Below are positions 35,697 to 44,894 of a stretch of 64,000 bases of DNA, in pieces. The notes below the pieces were generated by a model. The model was given only the letters and a program-made list of their open reading frames with translations, had not been told where the DNA came from and searched no databases. A program made the position numbers and the translations under genes. The stretch covers positions 751,239 to 815,238 of the forward strand of contig CALOEL010000014.1 of assembly GCA_942492375.1 (NCBI GenBank), written 5' to 3'. Source of the DNA: JAHEAO01 sp942492375 (lineage in GTDB: Bacteria > Pseudomonadota > Alphaproteobacteria > Rhodobacterales > Rhodobacteraceae). The stretch's first letter is position 1. Each line of letters starts with the position of its first letter.

Positions 35697-36758
35697 ATGA
35701 AAATGGGCTCTCTTGGCACATTCGTAATTTCATGGATGCAGACTGAGATCGACGCGCTGAGCGCGCCGCCGATCGGTGCTTTGGCCGCCGGGGCGGTCTG
35801 GCGTTGGACCGGCTCGGCGTCTCGCATCGGCGCGCCCCGAGACGTTCCGATACTCGACCGGGCCGAAGGGTCCGAGGATGTTCACAGGCGCGCGGCGGCC
35901 AATCTGCGGCCAATGCTGGGAACGCCGTCGCTCGAAAGCAATGTCACACGGGATCAAGAGGATGACGGCGCCTTCCTCGAGGCCGGGTTTGATATTACCG
36001 ACGGAAACCGCATCTATCGCGTGACCCTGCTTCGCAACGACGACACCCCTCCGCTTTTGTCGTTCGCGGACGACGTGCCGCCCGCAGATACCGATCTTTG
36101 GGTCGTTGGCACGCGACTTTCGCCCTTGATATCGGGGCCGGAAACCGGCCGCGCCCAGGGAACGATATGTTTTACGCCCGGCACGCGGATTGCAACCCCG
36201 AATGGTCCTTGTCCGGTCGAAGAGCTGGAAGAAGGTGATTGGGTCTCGACCAAGGATGACGGTGATCAGCCCGTGGTCTGGATCGGCAGGCGGCAGATCA
36301 GCGGCGCACGGATGCATGCCCTGCCGCATCTGAGACCCGTCCGGCTGCGCGCCAACGTGTTGGGGCAGGACGAACCGGATGCCGACCTCGTCGTCTCGCC
36401 CGATCACCGCATCTTGGTGAAAGGACCGATGTCGCAGGTGCTCTTCAATACCGAAGAGGTTCTCGTGGCCGCACGCGACCTGCTGAACGACGCGACGATC
36501 ACCATAGATCATTCGATGCGCAGCGTTACCTACATTCACCTTATGTTGCCTTCGCATCAGATCGTCTGGGCGAACGGGATCGAAACCGAGAGCTTCAATC
36601 CCGGTCTTGCGGCGCTGGACGTGATCGAGAGGGAACAGCAGAACCGGCTTTTCGACTGCCTGCCGGACTTGCGGCGCGATCCCGGGACATACGGGATGCC
36701 GGTTCGACGCATGCTCAACCGGGCCGAGGCCAGCCTGCTGCAGTATCAGAACCGTTAG
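35697..36758 (+). CDS. Hint-domain protein with catalytic cysteine
   Basis: A 353-residue protein. Residues 1-155 form an N-terminal region of unknown fold; then a Hint domain opens with ICFTPGTRIATPNGPCPVEEL (catalytic Cys about residue 158), followed by VSPDHRILVKGP and YIHLMLPSHQIVWANGIETESF. Hedgehog/intein domains of this type are abundant in Rhodobacteraceae and may cleave the preceding peptide bond. The conserved cysteine and the TxxH-like SPDH motif suggest it is active, unlike the paralogue at 13 kb. No signal peptide is evident. The ATG follows a GGCAGGTGAACAGG leader. Confidence 0.85.
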   Translation: MKMGSLGTFVISWMQTEIDALSAPPIGALAAGAVWRWTGSASRIGAPRDVPILDRAEGSEDVHRRAAANLRPMLGTPSLESNVTRDQEDDGAFLEAGFDITDGNRIYRVTLLRNDDTPPLLSFADDVPPADTDLWVVGTRLSPLISGPETGRAQGTICFTPGTRIATPNGPCPVEELEEGDWVSTKDDGDQPVVWIGRRQISGARMHALPHLRPVRLRANVLGQDEPDADLVVSPDHRILVKGPMSQVLFNTEEVLVAARDLLNDATITIDHSMRSVTYIHLMLPSHQIVWANGIETESFNPGLAALDVIEREQQNRLFDCLPDLRRDPGTYGMPVRRMLNRAEASLLQYQNR

Positions 36759-36765
36759 CGGGCTG

Positions 36766-36793
36766 TTGACTCTGCTCTTGCGCGGGGTATAAG
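36766..36793 (+). promoter_or_regulatory. Likely sigma-70-type promoter of rpsD
   Basis: TTGACT at 36,766 and TATAAG at 36,788 are separated by 16 bases, close to the housekeeping consensus. It lies about 145 bases before the rpsD start, leaving a long leader where ribosomal protein S4 autoregulation could act; no specific leader fold is claimed. Confidence 0.6.
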
Positions 36794-36939
36794 CGCCCCC
36801 TGTTCCGGCCCGGCAACGTGGCCGGTTCGTTTCATATTGGTGTTGGTGGACCCCGCAAGGGGAAGCCTGTCGGGCCTGCGGGTCAGAGGACAACGCCCTT
36901 CATACCGCCCGATACGGGCCACAGAGAAGGAGATCAGCC

Positions 36940-37560
36940 GTGACCAAACGCACGTCTGCCAAGTATAAGATCGACCGCCGGATGGGCGAGAACATCTGGG
37001 GTCGTCCGAAATCCCCGGTCAACCGCCGCGAATACGGCCCCGGCCAGCACGGCCAGCGCCGCAAGGGCAAGCTTTCCGACTTCGGCCTGCAGCTGCGCGC
37101 CAAGCAGAAGCTGAAGGGCTATTACGGCGATGTCACCGAAAAGCAGTTCCGCCGCATCTATGCCGAGGCCGAGCGCGTCAAGGGCGATACCGGCGAGAAC
37201 CTGATCGGTCTCTTGGAACGCCGTCTGGACGCCGTCGTCTACCGCGCCAAGTTCGTGCCGACCGTCTTCGCCGCGCGCCAGTTCGTGAACCATGGCCATG
37301 TCAAGGTGAACGGCACCCGCGTCAACATCGCGTCCTACCGCGTCAAGGAAGGCGACGTGATTGAGGTTCGCGACAAGTCCAAGCAGATCGCGATGGTGCT
37401 GGAAGCCGCCGGTCTGGCCGAGCGTGATGTGCCCGATTATCTGGATGTCGACCATTCGAAGATGACCGCGACGTTCGTCCGCACGCCTTCGCTGGGCGAC
37501 GTGCCCTATCCGGTGATGATGGAACCGAACCTCGTCGTCGAATATTACGCCAAGAACTAA
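36940..37560 (+). CDS. rpsD: 30S ribosomal protein S4
   Basis: A 206-residue S4, a primary 16S rRNA-binding protein of the small subunit. It opens MTKRTSAKYKIDRRMGENIWG and has YGPGQHGQRRKGKLSDFG, the S4 RNA-binding domain RLDAVVYRAKFVPTVFAARQFVNHGHVKVNG, and ends VEYYAKN. It starts with GTG after an AGAAGGAGAT ribosome-binding site. It is monocistronic, with its own promoter and terminator. Confidence 0.98.
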   Translation: MTKRTSAKYKIDRRMGENIWGRPKSPVNRREYGPGQHGQRRKGKLSDFGLQLRAKQKLKGYYGDVTEKQFRRIYAEAERVKGDTGENLIGLLERRLDAVVYRAKFVPTVFAARQFVNHGHVKVNGTRVNIASYRVKEGDVIEVRDKSKQIAMVLEAAGLAERDVPDYLDVDHSKMTATFVRTPSLGDVPYPVMMEPNLVVEYYAKN

Positions 37561-37583
37561 GGTCTCTGACCGACCGTCTTACG

Positions 37584-37612
37584 GGGCCGCGCCGAACCGG
37601 CGCGGCCTTTCT
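37584..37612 (+). terminator. Rho-independent terminator of rpsD
   Basis: GGCCGCGCCG pairs with CGGCGCGGCC around AAC, followed by TTTCTCG. It begins 24 bases after the rpsD stop. Confidence 0.85.
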
Positions 37613-37659
37613 CGTTTCAGGGGCCGACCAGCCTCGGAAAACCCGAAAGGACCCGCATC

Positions 37660-39134
37660 ATGGCCGCATCCCATCCCGTCTATCACCGCATCGAAGGGCC
37701 GATCGTCCTGATCGGCTATGGCTCGATCGGCCGTGGCACACTGCCGCTGATCGAACGGCATTTCGATTTCGACCGCGACAAGCTGATCGTCATCGAACCG
37801 AACAAGGCCGTCGCCCGCGATCTGACCGCGCGCGGGGTCCGGCATCTGCAGGTGGCGCTGACCAGCGGATAACTACCGCGAGGTACTTGGCGGGATCTTC
37901 GAAGAAGGAAGGGGTTCTGCGTCAACCTCTGGGTCGATACCTCGTCGCTCGACATGATGGTATCTGCCGCGAGATGGGCGTGCCTTACATCGACACGGTC
38001 GTGGAGCCCTGGGCCGGCTATTATTTCGACACCGAGGACAACGCCGCCCGCACCAACTACGCGTTGCGGCAAGCAGTCCGGGACGAGGCTGCGGCGAATC
38101 CCGGGGGAACGACGGCAGTGTCATGCTGCGGCGCCAATCCCGGCATGGTCAGCTGGTTTGTCAAAGAGGCACTGCTGATCCTTGCGGGCGATCTGGGGCG
38201 GGATGCAACACCGCCGACCGACCGCGGGGGCTGGTCGAAGCTGATGCAGTCCCTTGGCGTCGAGGGGGTTCACATCGCCGAGCGCGACACCCAGGTACGG
38301 CTCGAACCCCGCGCGCCGGGGCATTTCGTCAACACCTGGTCGGTAGAGGGTTTCATCGCCGAGGGCTTCCAGCCTGCCGAGTTGGGATGGGGCACGCACG
38401 AGAAGTGGATGCCAGAGAATGCCAGCGGCTACACCAAGGGCTGTCAGGCAGGGATCTGGCTGGCCCAGCCCGGCGCAAACACCCGCGTGCGGACCTGGTG
38501 CCCGACGCCCGGGCCGCAATTCGGCTACCTCGTCACCCACAACGAGGCGATTTCAATTGCCGACTACTACACCGTCGGCGATCCGGCCAAGCCGGAGTTT
38601 CGCCCGACCTGCCACTACGCCTACCACCCCTGCGACGACGCGGTTCTTTCGCTGCACGAGATGTTCGGCTCGAACCAGATCCAGGAGGTTCACCACATTC
38701 TCGAGCCCGAGGAGATCGTCGACGGGATCGACGAATTGGGCGTGCTGCTTTACGGGCATGACAGGAACGCCCTGTGGTACGGATCGCGCCTGTCGAACGC
38801 CGAGGCGCGCGAACTTGCGCCAGAGCAGAACGCGACGGGTCTTCAGGTCAGCTCTGCGGTTCTGGCCGGCATGGTCTGGGCGCTGGAAAACCCGGATGCG
38901 GGCATCGTCGAGACCGACGAGATGGACCACGCCCGGTGCCTTGAGGTGCAGCGCCCCTATCTTGGCCCGGTCGAGGCGCATTACACCGACTGGACGCCGC
39001 TGACCGACCGCCCGGCTTTGTTCCCCGAGGATATCGACGAAAGCGACCCCTGGCAGTTCCGCAGCGGTGAAACATCTGGCCATGGCCAGCCGAGGCCGCT
39101 AGAAGACCCCGGACTGCAAGGGCCTCCGACATGA
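37660..39134 (+). CDS. hss: Homospermidine synthase, frameshifted near the N-terminus
   Basis: NAD-dependent homospermidine synthase, which makes the polyamine homospermidine from putrescine (and spermidine). The Rossmann start is VLIGYGSIGRGTLPLIERHF; later VPYIDTVVEPWAGYYFD, CCGANPGMVSWFVKEALL and PEEIVDGIDELGVLLYGH are family-specific. The frame shifts near 37,865, 37,910 and 37,968; reading across them restores NYREVLGGIFEEG, FCVNLWVDTSSLDMMVSA and REMGVPYID. A sequencing-error cluster is likely because both flanks are perfect. The stop overlaps hisC as ATGA, so it heads an hss-hisC-tyrC-extensin unit. Confidence 0.88.
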
Positions 39135-40219
39135 ACCAGACGATAACGCCCCAACCCGGCATCATGGAAATTGCGCCCTATCAGGGCGGCGCGAGCCATG
39201 TCGAAGGGGTCGCGGAAGTCGTCAAGCTGTCGTCGAACGAGAACCCGTTCGGCCCCGGCCAGAAAGCCCGCGAGGCCTTTGCGAAGACCGTGCACAAGCT
39301 GCACCGCTATCCCTCGACCGACCATGCGGCGCTGCGCCGGGCCATCGCCGAGGTGCATGGTCTGGATGCCGACCGGATCATCTGCGGCGCCGGGTCGGAC
39401 GAGATCATCACCTTTCTCTGCCAGGCCTATGCCGGTCCGGGCGACGAGGTGATCCATACCGAACATGGCTTCTCGATGTACCGGATTTCGACCCTTGCCG
39501 CCGGCGCGACGCCGGTCGAGGTGCGCGAGCGCGAGAGGGTCGTGGACGTGGATGCGATCCTGGCCGCCTGCACCGAACGCACCCGGCTTGTCTTCATCGC
39601 CAACCCCGCCAATCCCACCGGCACGATGATCGGCGGCAACGAGGTCGCGCGGCTGGCCGATGGCCTGCCGCCGCAGGCGATCCTGGTGCTCGATGGCGCC
39701 TATGCCGATTACGTCGAGGGTTTCGACGGCGGCGCGGCACTGATCGAGCGGCGCGACAACGTGGTGATGACCCGGACCTTCTCGAAGCTCTACGGTCTTG
39801 GCGGCCTGCGCATCGGCTGGGGTTACGGACCGCAACCGATCATCGACGTCCTGAACCGGGTTCGCGGGCCGTTCAACCTGTCCGCCACCCAACTTGAAAC
39901 CGCCGAGGCCGCGATCCGTGACCGGGACTATGCGGCGAAATGCCGGACCGAGAACGCGCGGCTGCGGGTCTGGCTGGCCGAGGCGCTGGCGGAACTCGGG
40001 ATCCCGTCGGACACGTCCTGCGCCAACTTCATCCTCGCCCGGTTTCACGACCGGGAAGAAGCGGAGGCCTGCGACGATTATCTGCAATCGCAAGGGCTGA
40101 TCGTCCGTCGCGTCGCGGGTTACAAGCTGCCGTACTGCCTGCGCATCACCATCGGCGACGAAAGCAGTTGCCGTCGCGTCGCGCATGCCATCGCCGCTTT
40201 CAAAGAGGCGCGCGGATGA
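39131..40219 (+). CDS. hisC: Histidinol-phosphate aminotransferase
   Basis: A 362-residue fold-type I PLP aminotransferase that makes histidinol phosphate and often also transaminates aromatic amino acids. It has LSSNENPFGPG, GAGSDEIITFLCQAY, IANPANPTGTMI, LDGAYADY and the PLP-lysine segment TFSKLYGLGGLRIGWGYG. Its pairing with tyrC suggests a second role in tyrosine/phenylalanine synthesis. It overlaps both neighbours by four bases. Confidence 0.95.
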   Translation: MNQTITPQPGIMEIAPYQGGASHVEGVAEVVKLSSNENPFGPGQKAREAFAKTVHKLHRYPSTDHAALRRAIAEVHGLDADRIICGAGSDEIITFLCQAYAGPGDEVIHTEHGFSMYRISTLAAGATPVEVRERERVVDVDAILAACTERTRLVFIANPANPTGTMIGGNEVARLADGLPPQAILVLDGAYADYVEGFDGGAALIERRDNVVMTRTFSKLYGLGGLRIGWGYGPQPIIDVLNRVRGPFNLSATQLETAEAAIRDRDYAAKCRTENARLRVWLAEALAELGIPSDTSCANFILARFHDREEAEACDDYLQSQGLIVRRVAGYKLPYCLRITIGDESSCRRVAHAIAAFKEARG

Positions 40220-41136
40220 GTGTGATTTACGACCGCGTCGCCCTGATCGGTCTGGGCCTGATCGCCTCGTCAATGCACTGGGCGATGAACCGGGGAGAGA
40301 TCGCGGGCCATGTGGTCGGCTATGCCCGCTCTGCCGAAACGCGCGATACGGCGCGCGAAATCGGGTTGTGCGACAGTGTCGTGGATGATCTGGCCGAGGC
40401 CGTGAAGGATGCCGATCTGGTCGTTCTGGCCATGCCGGTCGGTGCGATGGAAGACGTGGCAAGGGCCATCGGCCCGCATCTGAAAGCCGGAGCCACGGTG
40501 ACCGACGTGGGCTCGGTGAAACGCGCGGTGATCGAGGCCGTCGCACCGCACATGCCGGAAAACGTCCATTTCATCCCCGGTCACCCGCTGGCAGGAACCG
40601 AGCATTCCGGGCCCCGATCGGGTTTTGCCGAACTCTTTGACAATCGCTGGTGTCTTCTGGTGCCGGATGAGGCGACAGATACTCAGGCGCTCGCCCGTCT
40701 GACCCGCTTCTGGGAGGCGTTGGGCGCCCATGTCGACGTGATGGATGCAGACCACCACGACCTCGTTCTGGCCGTGACCAGCCACGCGCCGCACCTCATC
40801 GCCTATACGATGGTCGGGGTCGCCGACGACCTGCGCCGCGTGACCGACACCGAGGTCATCAAGTATTCCGCGGCCGGCTTTCGCGATTTCACCCGCATCG
40901 CCGCCTCGGACCCGACGATGTGGCGCGACGTGTTCCTGACCAACAGGGATGCGACGCTGGAAATCCTTGGCCGCTTCACCGAAGAGCTTTTCGCCTTGCA
41001 GCGCGCGATCAGGACCGGGGATGGCGACCATTTGTTCGACTATTTCACCCGCACCCGGGCGATCCGGCGGGGGATCATCCAGGCGGGGCAGGACACCGCC
41101 GCACCCGATTTTGGACGTGGAGGAAGCAAGCCATGA
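40216..41136 (+). CDS. tyrC: Prephenate/arogenate dehydrogenase
   Basis: A 306-residue TyrA/TyrC-family enzyme. The NAD(P) site is VALIGLGLIASSMHWAM, followed by VVLAMPVGAME, VTDVGSVKRAV and the catalytic His in FIPGHPLAGTEHSGP. HAPHLIAYTMV lies in the dimerisation domain. It performs oxidative decarboxylation on the way to tyrosine. There is no chorismate mutase or ACT domain. Start and end overlap the neighbouring genes as ATGA. Confidence 0.93.
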   Translation: MSVIYDRVALIGLGLIASSMHWAMNRGEIAGHVVGYARSAETRDTAREIGLCDSVVDDLAEAVKDADLVVLAMPVGAMEDVARAIGPHLKAGATVTDVGSVKRAVIEAVAPHMPENVHFIPGHPLAGTEHSGPRSGFAELFDNRWCLLVPDEATDTQALARLTRFWEALGAHVDVMDADHHDLVLAVTSHAPHLIAYTMVGVADDLRRVTDTEVIKYSAAGFRDFTRIAASDPTMWRDVFLTNRDATLEILGRFTEELFALQRAIRTGDGDHLFDYFTRTRAIRRGIIQAGQDTAAPDFGRGGSKP

Positions 41137-42011
41137 TGCGTCGGTTTACTGTCATGACCGTTTTTCTGGCCGGATTGGCGGCTTCGACCGTCTTGGCGGA
41201 TGCGCCCGGTTCATCGCTTCGGCCCGAGCCGCGGCCAGAGGGCGACACGACCCAGGGCGATGTAGAAGTCGGGCGCATGGCGACCGACCTGATGCGTCCG
41301 CGCACGCGGCCGGCCCCTGAAGCCGCACGGCACACAGCGCCGGAAACGATCGTTCTGGTCGCCAGTCGGGCTGCCGTTCTCCGCTCGATCCGGCCCGAAG
41401 GCCGGCCGGAGGACCTGAAGGTCCAGAGGGTCGCGCAAGCATCGGCGGTGCAGACCCAGCCCGCCCCGGTGATCACTCAGGGCGTCAAGGGCGCACTTTG
41501 CGGGGTAAAGGGAATTGACGGCGTGAAGCTTGCGCCGATCGCCGGGCGGATCAAGGGCTGCGGTGTGGCCGAGCCGGTCAAGGTCACCTCGGTGGATGGT
41601 GTCTTGCTGACAACCCCGGCGGTCATGGACTGCACTACTGCGCAGGCTCTCAACACCTGGGTGGTCCGCGGCGCGAAGCCAAGTGTCGGGCGGCTGGGCG
41701 GCGGCATCGGCGCGCTGAAGGTGGCCGCCCATTACTCCTGCCGGACACGGAACAATCAGAAGGGACGGAAGATTTCCGAACATGGCAAGGGGCATGCCAT
41801 CGACATCTCGGCGATCATCCTGAGAAACGGTGCGGCGATCTCGGTTCTGAATGGCTGGCGCGACGCGGCGCAGGGCAAGGTGCTGAAGGCGATGCACAAA
41901 GCGGCCTGCGGACCGTTCGGAACCGTGCTGGGACCGAATGCCAACCGGTTCCACCAGGATCACTTCCATTTCGACACGGCACGCTACCGCAGCGGAAGCT
42001 ACTGCCGCTAG
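41133..42011 (+). CDS. Extensin-like family secreted protein
   Basis: A 292-residue protein with a signal peptide (MMRRFTVMTVFLAGLAASTVLA), a proline/arginine-rich low-complexity spacer (about residues 25-110), and a C-terminal extensin-like (PF06904) domain. That domain carries Cys pairs, HYSCRTRNNQ, the metal-site-like HGKGHAIDIS and HQDHFHFDTARY. The His/Asp pattern resembles DD-carboxypeptidase/D-Ala-D-Ala metallopeptidase folds, so a cell-wall role is plausible but unproven. GGAGGAAG precedes the ATG. Confidence 0.88.
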   Translation: MMRRFTVMTVFLAGLAASTVLADAPGSSLRPEPRPEGDTTQGDVEVGRMATDLMRPRTRPAPEAARHTAPETIVLVASRAAVLRSIRPEGRPEDLKVQRVAQASAVQTQPAPVITQGVKGALCGVKGIDGVKLAPIAGRIKGCGVAEPVKVTSVDGVLLTTPAVMDCTTAQALNTWVVRGAKPSVGRLGGGIGALKVAAHYSCRTRNNQKGRKISEHGKGHAIDISAIILRNGAAISVLNGWRDAAQGKVLKAMHKAACGPFGTVLGPNANRFHQDHFHFDTARYRSGSYCR

Positions 42012-43210
42012 ACGCGGCGCCATCCCTTCGCGAACTCCACCTCCTGAACGCCCGCAAGCCGGGCGGTTCGGTCAAGCGCCGCTTCCAGCCGTTGCATCCG
42101 ACCCTTGCCGAGCGGAATTCCCGCTTCGGGCCAGAAGGCCGTGACATTCAGGCGTCCCTCTGCACGGTCGCATTTCATGTCGATCCGGCCGATCAGCCGG
42201 TCGCCCTCCAGGACGGGAAAGACATAGTATCCGTATTGCCGTTTTGCCGCCGGGACGAAGACCTCGATCCGGTAGAAGAAGCCGAACAGGCGTTCGGCGC
42301 GGTTGCGGTCGCGCAGGGCGGGGTCGAACGGGCTCAGGATGCGGATCATCCCCGGCGGGTCGGGCGGATCCTGGACCTCTGGCAGTTCGGGCCGCGCGAA
42401 TGAGCGGCGGAGCGCGCCGTCAGCGCCGGTCACCTCGATCTCGATAAGCCGGCGTGCCGCGATTTCTTGGGCGCACCAGTCGCGGGCCTCGGCAGGAGTG
42501 ACCTTGGCCCAGAAGGCCGCGATCTCGCCTGCAGTGGCGAATCCGAGCCGGTCGAGCGCCGAGGCGCAGGCCCAGGCGACGGTTTCCTGCGGATCGGGGC
42601 GATCTGCATGAACCGCGTCCGGCATGACATTCTCGGTCAGGTCGTAGACCTTTCGGAACGCCTCGCGCCGGGTCACGCAAAGCTGGCCGCTGCGCCAAAG
42701 GTATTCCAGCGCGGTCTTCGATGGGTGCCAGTCCCACCAGCCGCCCGATCCGCGCGTCTCGCCCTCGCCGACATCGGCCGAGCCGGCGGGGCCATGGGTC
42801 CGGATGTGCTGAAGAACGGCGTCGAAGCGGCTCTCGAACCCGTCGCGCCGCCAGTTCTTCCACCGGGCCTTCAGCGCTTCCGCGTCGCGATCGAACCGCA
42901 GCCGCCAATGCGGGAAGAACTCGGTCGGGATGACCGCCGCATCATGGGTCCAATGCTCGAACAGGCAGCGGTCGCGTTCCAGCAGCGGGCGCAGATGCGA
43001 TGGGCGATATGCGGTGCGCCTGGCATGAAGGATCATGTGATGGGCCCGCTCGACCGTGTTGATGCTGTCGACCTGCACGAAGCCGAGATCGCGGATCACG
43101 CCCAGAAGGTCGGCACCCCGCGCCGGGCCGGAAGGTGCCGCTGCCAGCCCGTGCCGATCAAGGAAGACCCGGCGCGCAACGCTGTTCGACAGGACCGGCC
43201 GCGCCGCCAT
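42008..43210 (-). CDS. YcaQ-family winged-helix DNA glycosylase-like protein
   Basis: A 400-residue protein of the HTH_42/YcaQ family, some of whose members excise interstrand crosslinks. Family segments are LGFVQVDSINTVERAHHMILHAR, LFEHWTHDAAVIP, and near the C-terminus RILSPFDPALRDRNRAERLFGFFYRIEVFVPAAKRQYGYYV. The QxD-type catalytic residues of YcaQ correspond to the QVDS region here. The ATG at 43,210 was chosen because homology starts there. It overlaps the DUF2125 stop by one base and so is probably co-transcribed with it. Confidence 0.87.
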   Translation of the reverse strand: MAARPVLSNSVARRVFLDRHGLAAAPSGPARGADLLGVIRDLGFVQVDSINTVERAHHMILHARRTAYRPSHLRPLLERDRCLFEHWTHDAAVIPTEFFPHWRLRFDRDAEALKARWKNWRRDGFESRFDAVLQHIRTHGPAGSADVGEGETRGSGGWWDWHPSKTALEYLWRSGQLCVTRREAFRKVYDLTENVMPDAVHADRPDPQETVAWACASALDRLGFATAGEIAAFWAKVTPAEARDWCAQEIAARRLIEIEVTGADGALRRSFARPELPEVQDPPDPPGMIRILSPFDPALRDRNRAERLFGFFYRIEVFVPAAKRQYGYYVFPVLEGDRLIGRIDMKCDRAEGRLNVTAFWPEAGIPLGKGRMQRLEAALDRTARLAGVQEVEFAKGWRRV

Positions 43211-44211
43211 CAGCGGATGACCAGCCGTGGCGCGGTACCAAGCGGGATCGGTCCGAAAGTGACGATGCCGTTCTGGAAAGACAGCGGCGCGTCCAGCGTC
43301 TCGGGGCTGCCGGAAAGGCCGGCCAGAAGCTCCAGCGCGCGCTCCAGCGCGCCTTCGAGCCCGTCCGCGACAAGCCCGGTCGCCACGGCGACATCCAGCA
43401 TCTCGCGCCAGTTTCGTGCCCGTACAGTGATCCGCCCGGTGGGAATGCCGGCGCCATCGACCGTCAGCTCGCCCGCCGCCTGAAGGTCCATCCCGCCCCA
43501 TTTCGCATCCAGCCGGTTCAGGTCGAAGGCGGTGATCTGCGGCCGGCGGTCTTCCACTGCGAAGCGGTTCCAAGGGGCATCGAAGGCAATGGTCGTCTCG
43601 ATATGGATCCGGTCGAACACCTGTGGCAGGCTGCCGGAAGGGTCGAGCGCGTCGAGCAGATCGCGGGACGGGCGCAGCCCTACCGCGTCAAAGCCAATGT
43701 CATGCGTGTTTGGCCTGCCAACGGTCTGACGCGTGCCCAGGCTTCCGCTCTCCAGACTGGCGGACCATCCATCGGTCGAGGCAAGCTTCACGTCCGACAG
43801 TTCCACCACGGCGCGGTCAAGCTCCAGCGAGGTATCGGGCTGCAGCACGAGCGAACCGCGGAACGTGTCCGCGGTGACAGAGATCCGTTGCAAGGGGGTT
43901 GCGACGGTCTGCTCTCCGGGCCAGACCGCGATGATGTGATTGGGCCTGTAGGAGAGCGCCAGGATCTGAAAGACGGGCGCGGACCAGGCCAGGCCGGTTT
44001 CGGGGTCGGCCAGATGCAGTTCGGTGATGGTGGTGTCGAAACGGTTCGGGAAGCCGCGCGTCTCGAGGCTGGAATAATCGGCGACCCAACCTTCTTCGCG
44101 CCGTTCCTCGATCCAGTTGGCAAGGCTGCTCTCGACAGCCCGCGCGCCGATGAACCAGTAGCCGCCCCAGGCCGCGGCGACAAGCAGAACGACAACAAGC
44201 AAAATCCGCAT
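43210..44211 (-). CDS. DUF2125 membrane-anchored periplasmic protein
   Basis: A 333-residue protein with one N-terminal membrane helix (residues 2-20, LLVVVLLVAAAWGGYWFIG) and a long beta-rich periplasmic part of the alphaproteobacterial DUF2125 family (WIEERREEGWVADYSSLETRGFPNRFDTTITEL). Function is unknown; AsmA-like lipid-related roles have been suggested for similar folds, but nothing in the sequence fixes this. It is divergent from chaC. Confidence 0.85.
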   Translation of the reverse strand: MRILLVVVLLVAAAWGGYWFIGARAVESSLANWIEERREEGWVADYSSLETRGFPNRFDTTITELHLADPETGLAWSAPVFQILALSYRPNHIIAVWPGEQTVATPLQRISVTADTFRGSLVLQPDTSLELDRAVVELSDVKLASTDGWSASLESGSLGTRQTVGRPNTHDIGFDAVGLRPSRDLLDALDPSGSLPQVFDRIHIETTIAFDAPWNRFAVEDRRPQITAFDLNRLDAKWGGMDLQAAGELTVDGAGIPTGRITVRARNWREMLDVAVATGLVADGLEGALERALELLAGLSGSPETLDAPLSFQNGIVTFGPIPLGTAPRLVIR

Positions 44212-44275
44212 TCCGGCCCCTTTCGTCTGCCTGCCGGGTCGTGTTTATAGTCCCCCGCGGGAGAGGGCCAGAGGC

Positions 44276-44821
44276 ATGACTGACCAATCATTATGGGTGT
44301 TCGGCTACGGTTCGCTGATGTGGAACCCGGGCTTCGATTGCGCCGAACGGGCGATCGCACGGCTGGACGGGTTTGCGCGCAGCTTCTGCATGCGGTCGAT
44401 CCATCACCGCGGCACCCCCGAGGCGCCGGGTCTGGTTCTGGCACTCGATCCTGCTGGCCATGCCAGTTGCGAGGGGCTGGCCCTGAGAGTGACGCCTGGT
44501 ACCGAAACCGCGACACTGGACTATCTGCGCGAGCGGGAACTGATCTCCTCGGCCTATCTTGAACTGACCCATCAGCTGACCCTGACCGATGGCCGCGAGG
44601 TGGATGCGGTGACCTTCGTCGTCGATACCGACCATGTTCAGTATTGCGGCGGGCTGCCGCTGGAAGAGCAGGCCGGCATAATCGCCCACGCCGTCGGCGG
44701 AAGGGGGCCAAATGCCGAATACCTTTACAATACCGCCGCGCATCTGGCCAAGCTGGGCATCCACGATCCCGATCTCGACTGGCTGTCGCGCCGGGTCCGG
44801 GAACTGGCAGGAACGTCCTGA
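44276..44821 (+). CDS. Gamma-glutamylcyclotransferase, ChaC family
   Basis: A 181-residue ChaC-family enzyme that probably cleaves glutathione to 5-oxoproline and Cys-Gly. The substrate loop is VFGYGSLMWNPGF at the N-terminus; the catalytic Glu lies in GGLPLEEQAGIIAHAVG, and GPNAEYLYNTAAHLAKLGI closes the fold. Cytoplasmic, no signal peptide. A 73-base gap separates it from the stator-like pair, with which it may be co-transcribed. Confidence 0.9.
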   Translation: MTDQSLWVFGYGSLMWNPGFDCAERAIARLDGFARSFCMRSIHHRGTPEAPGLVLALDPAGHASCEGLALRVTPGTETATLDYLRERELISSAYLELTHQLTLTDGREVDAVTFVVDTDHVQYCGGLPLEEQAGIIAHAVGGRGPNAEYLYNTAAHLAKLGIHDPDLDWLSRRVRELAGTS

Positions 44822-44894
44822 CAATCGGTAGTTGGCAGCCGTCACAATGGGCCCTATCCTGCCTGGAACAACAATAGGGTCAGGAAACGTCCAC

